A stretch of 5,734 nt of DNA. Source: an uncultured Bacilli bacterium (GTDB lineage: Bacteria > Bacillota_I > Bacilli_A > RF39 > UBA660). Location of the stretch: NCBI GenBank assembly GCA_934101235.1, contig CAKORH010000069.1, positions 1 to 5,734 on the forward strand. Direction: 5' to 3'. Positions 5,405 to 5,734 of the stretch are shown piece by piece; within the stretch, counting starts at the first letter, position 1; each line of letters starts with the position of its first letter. The translations under genes were made by a program, and so were the position numbers. The notes below the pieces were generated by a model, which worked only from the letters and a program-made list of their open reading frames with translations, was not told the origin of the DNA and ran no database searches.

Positions 5405-5734
5405 ATTTTGTTGTTGATGTTGTATTGTAGTAATTATATAGTGAATTCATATATTTGTTATAACTACTTTTTAACTCTGAATCTTCAATATTCATACCTT
5501 TTTCTTTTCTTAGTTCACCAATAGCAGTTATAGATATTGTTTTATCATTTGTAGTTAATTCATTGGCTAAAGTTTCAATAATACTATCTTTAACATCTTT
5601 TAATTCTTTTTTGTCATATTCTTTAGTTTTTTTGATAATATGATATCCGTATGATGATTTAACAGGTTCTTTAGTATATTCATCGACTTTTAATGCATAA
5701 GCAGCTTTTTCAAATGCTTCATATGCACCTACTG
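5403..5734 (-). CDS. prsA: PrsA/parvulin-type peptidyl-prolyl isomerase foldase, C-terminal part (5' end beyond the window)
   Basis: The minus strand is open from the window edge to a TAA at 5403-5405, giving the last 109 residues. The first about 35 residues are the end of a rotamase (parvulin) domain: 'AFEKAAYALKVDEYTKEPVK' then 'SSYGYHIIKK', the conserved G-(Y/F)-H-(I/L)-(I/L) motif that contains an active-site His. The rest is a charged helical C-terminal lobe, as in PrsA foldases, with a Thr/Ser-rich tail. PrsA is a lipoprotein outside the membrane that helps exported proteins fold; the lipobox would be in the missing N-terminus, so a different parvulin (SurA-like or cytoplasmic) cannot be excluded from this fragment. 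It converges on the recX operon with 10 bases between stop codons. The neighbouring secreted hydrolase is a possible client, by inference only. Confidence 0.75.
   Translation of the reverse strand, partial: VGAYEAFEKAAYALKVDEYTKEPVKSSYGYHIIKKTKEYDKKELKDVKDSIIETLANELTTNDKTISITAIGELRKEKGMNIEDSELKSSYNKYMNSLYNYYNTTSTTK

Noticed and set aside
1..5734. Mycoplasma genetic code (TGA as Trp)
   Set aside because: All Trp codons noticed are TGG and the genes read contain no in-frame TGA, despite the very AT-rich sequence.

Overview
The window is very AT-rich, with A/T preferred at third codon positions. Its strong AGGAGG-type ribosome binding sites, Bacillus-like promoters and LexA-type operator suggest a low-GC Firmicute or Bacilli-related bacterium, possibly one of the uncultured gut lineages near the Erysipelotrichales or RF39 (this placement is inference). 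Trp is encoded by TGG and I saw no in-frame TGA in the genes read, so the standard bacterial code fits. Coding density is high and all genes lie on the + strand except the last. I saw no tRNA, rRNA, CRISPR array, insertion sequence or phage gene.

Layout. (1) Positions 1-1268 hold the 3' end of a large acidic, low-complexity protein whose C-terminus is helical. It is followed, with a one-base overlap, by a 95-residue helical protein. Neither has a recognised function, but both contain segments resembling mTERF-type helical repeats. A weak terminator closes the unit. (2) Positions 1324-4253 form a two-gene surface operon with its own extended -10 promoter and a strong 14-bp-stem terminator. The first gene encodes a secreted N-acetylglucosaminidase-like peptidoglycan hydrolase with a C-terminal type I dockerin. 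The second encodes a membrane-anchored surface protein with an Ig/cohesin-like domain, a cadherin-like beta-sandwich domain, one membrane helix and a charged cytoplasmic tail. (3) Positions 4262-5404 form a second two-gene operon: recX, the RecA modulator, and a small two-helix membrane protein of unknown function. Its promoter has a near-consensus sigma-A structure with a 13/14 match to the Bacillus LexA (SOS) box in its spacer. (4) Positions 5403-5734, on the minus strand, hold the C-terminal part of a PrsA/parvulin-type extracellular foldase. It converges on the recX operon and shares a bidirectional terminator with it.

How they may work together. The hydrolase and the anchored beta-sandwich protein look like a functional pair. 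The dockerin is a protein-docking module, and the next gene supplies a membrane-tethered protein with a plausible docking domain, which could be a minimal non-cellulosomal way of holding a wall hydrolase at the cell surface. PrsA-type foldases assist folding of secreted proteins of this kind. recX with a LexA-like operator points to SOS-controlled RecA modulation. The most interesting items are the dockerin/anchor pair, the SOS box in the recX promoter, and the split mTERF-like repeat protein with a disordered acidic N-terminal region.
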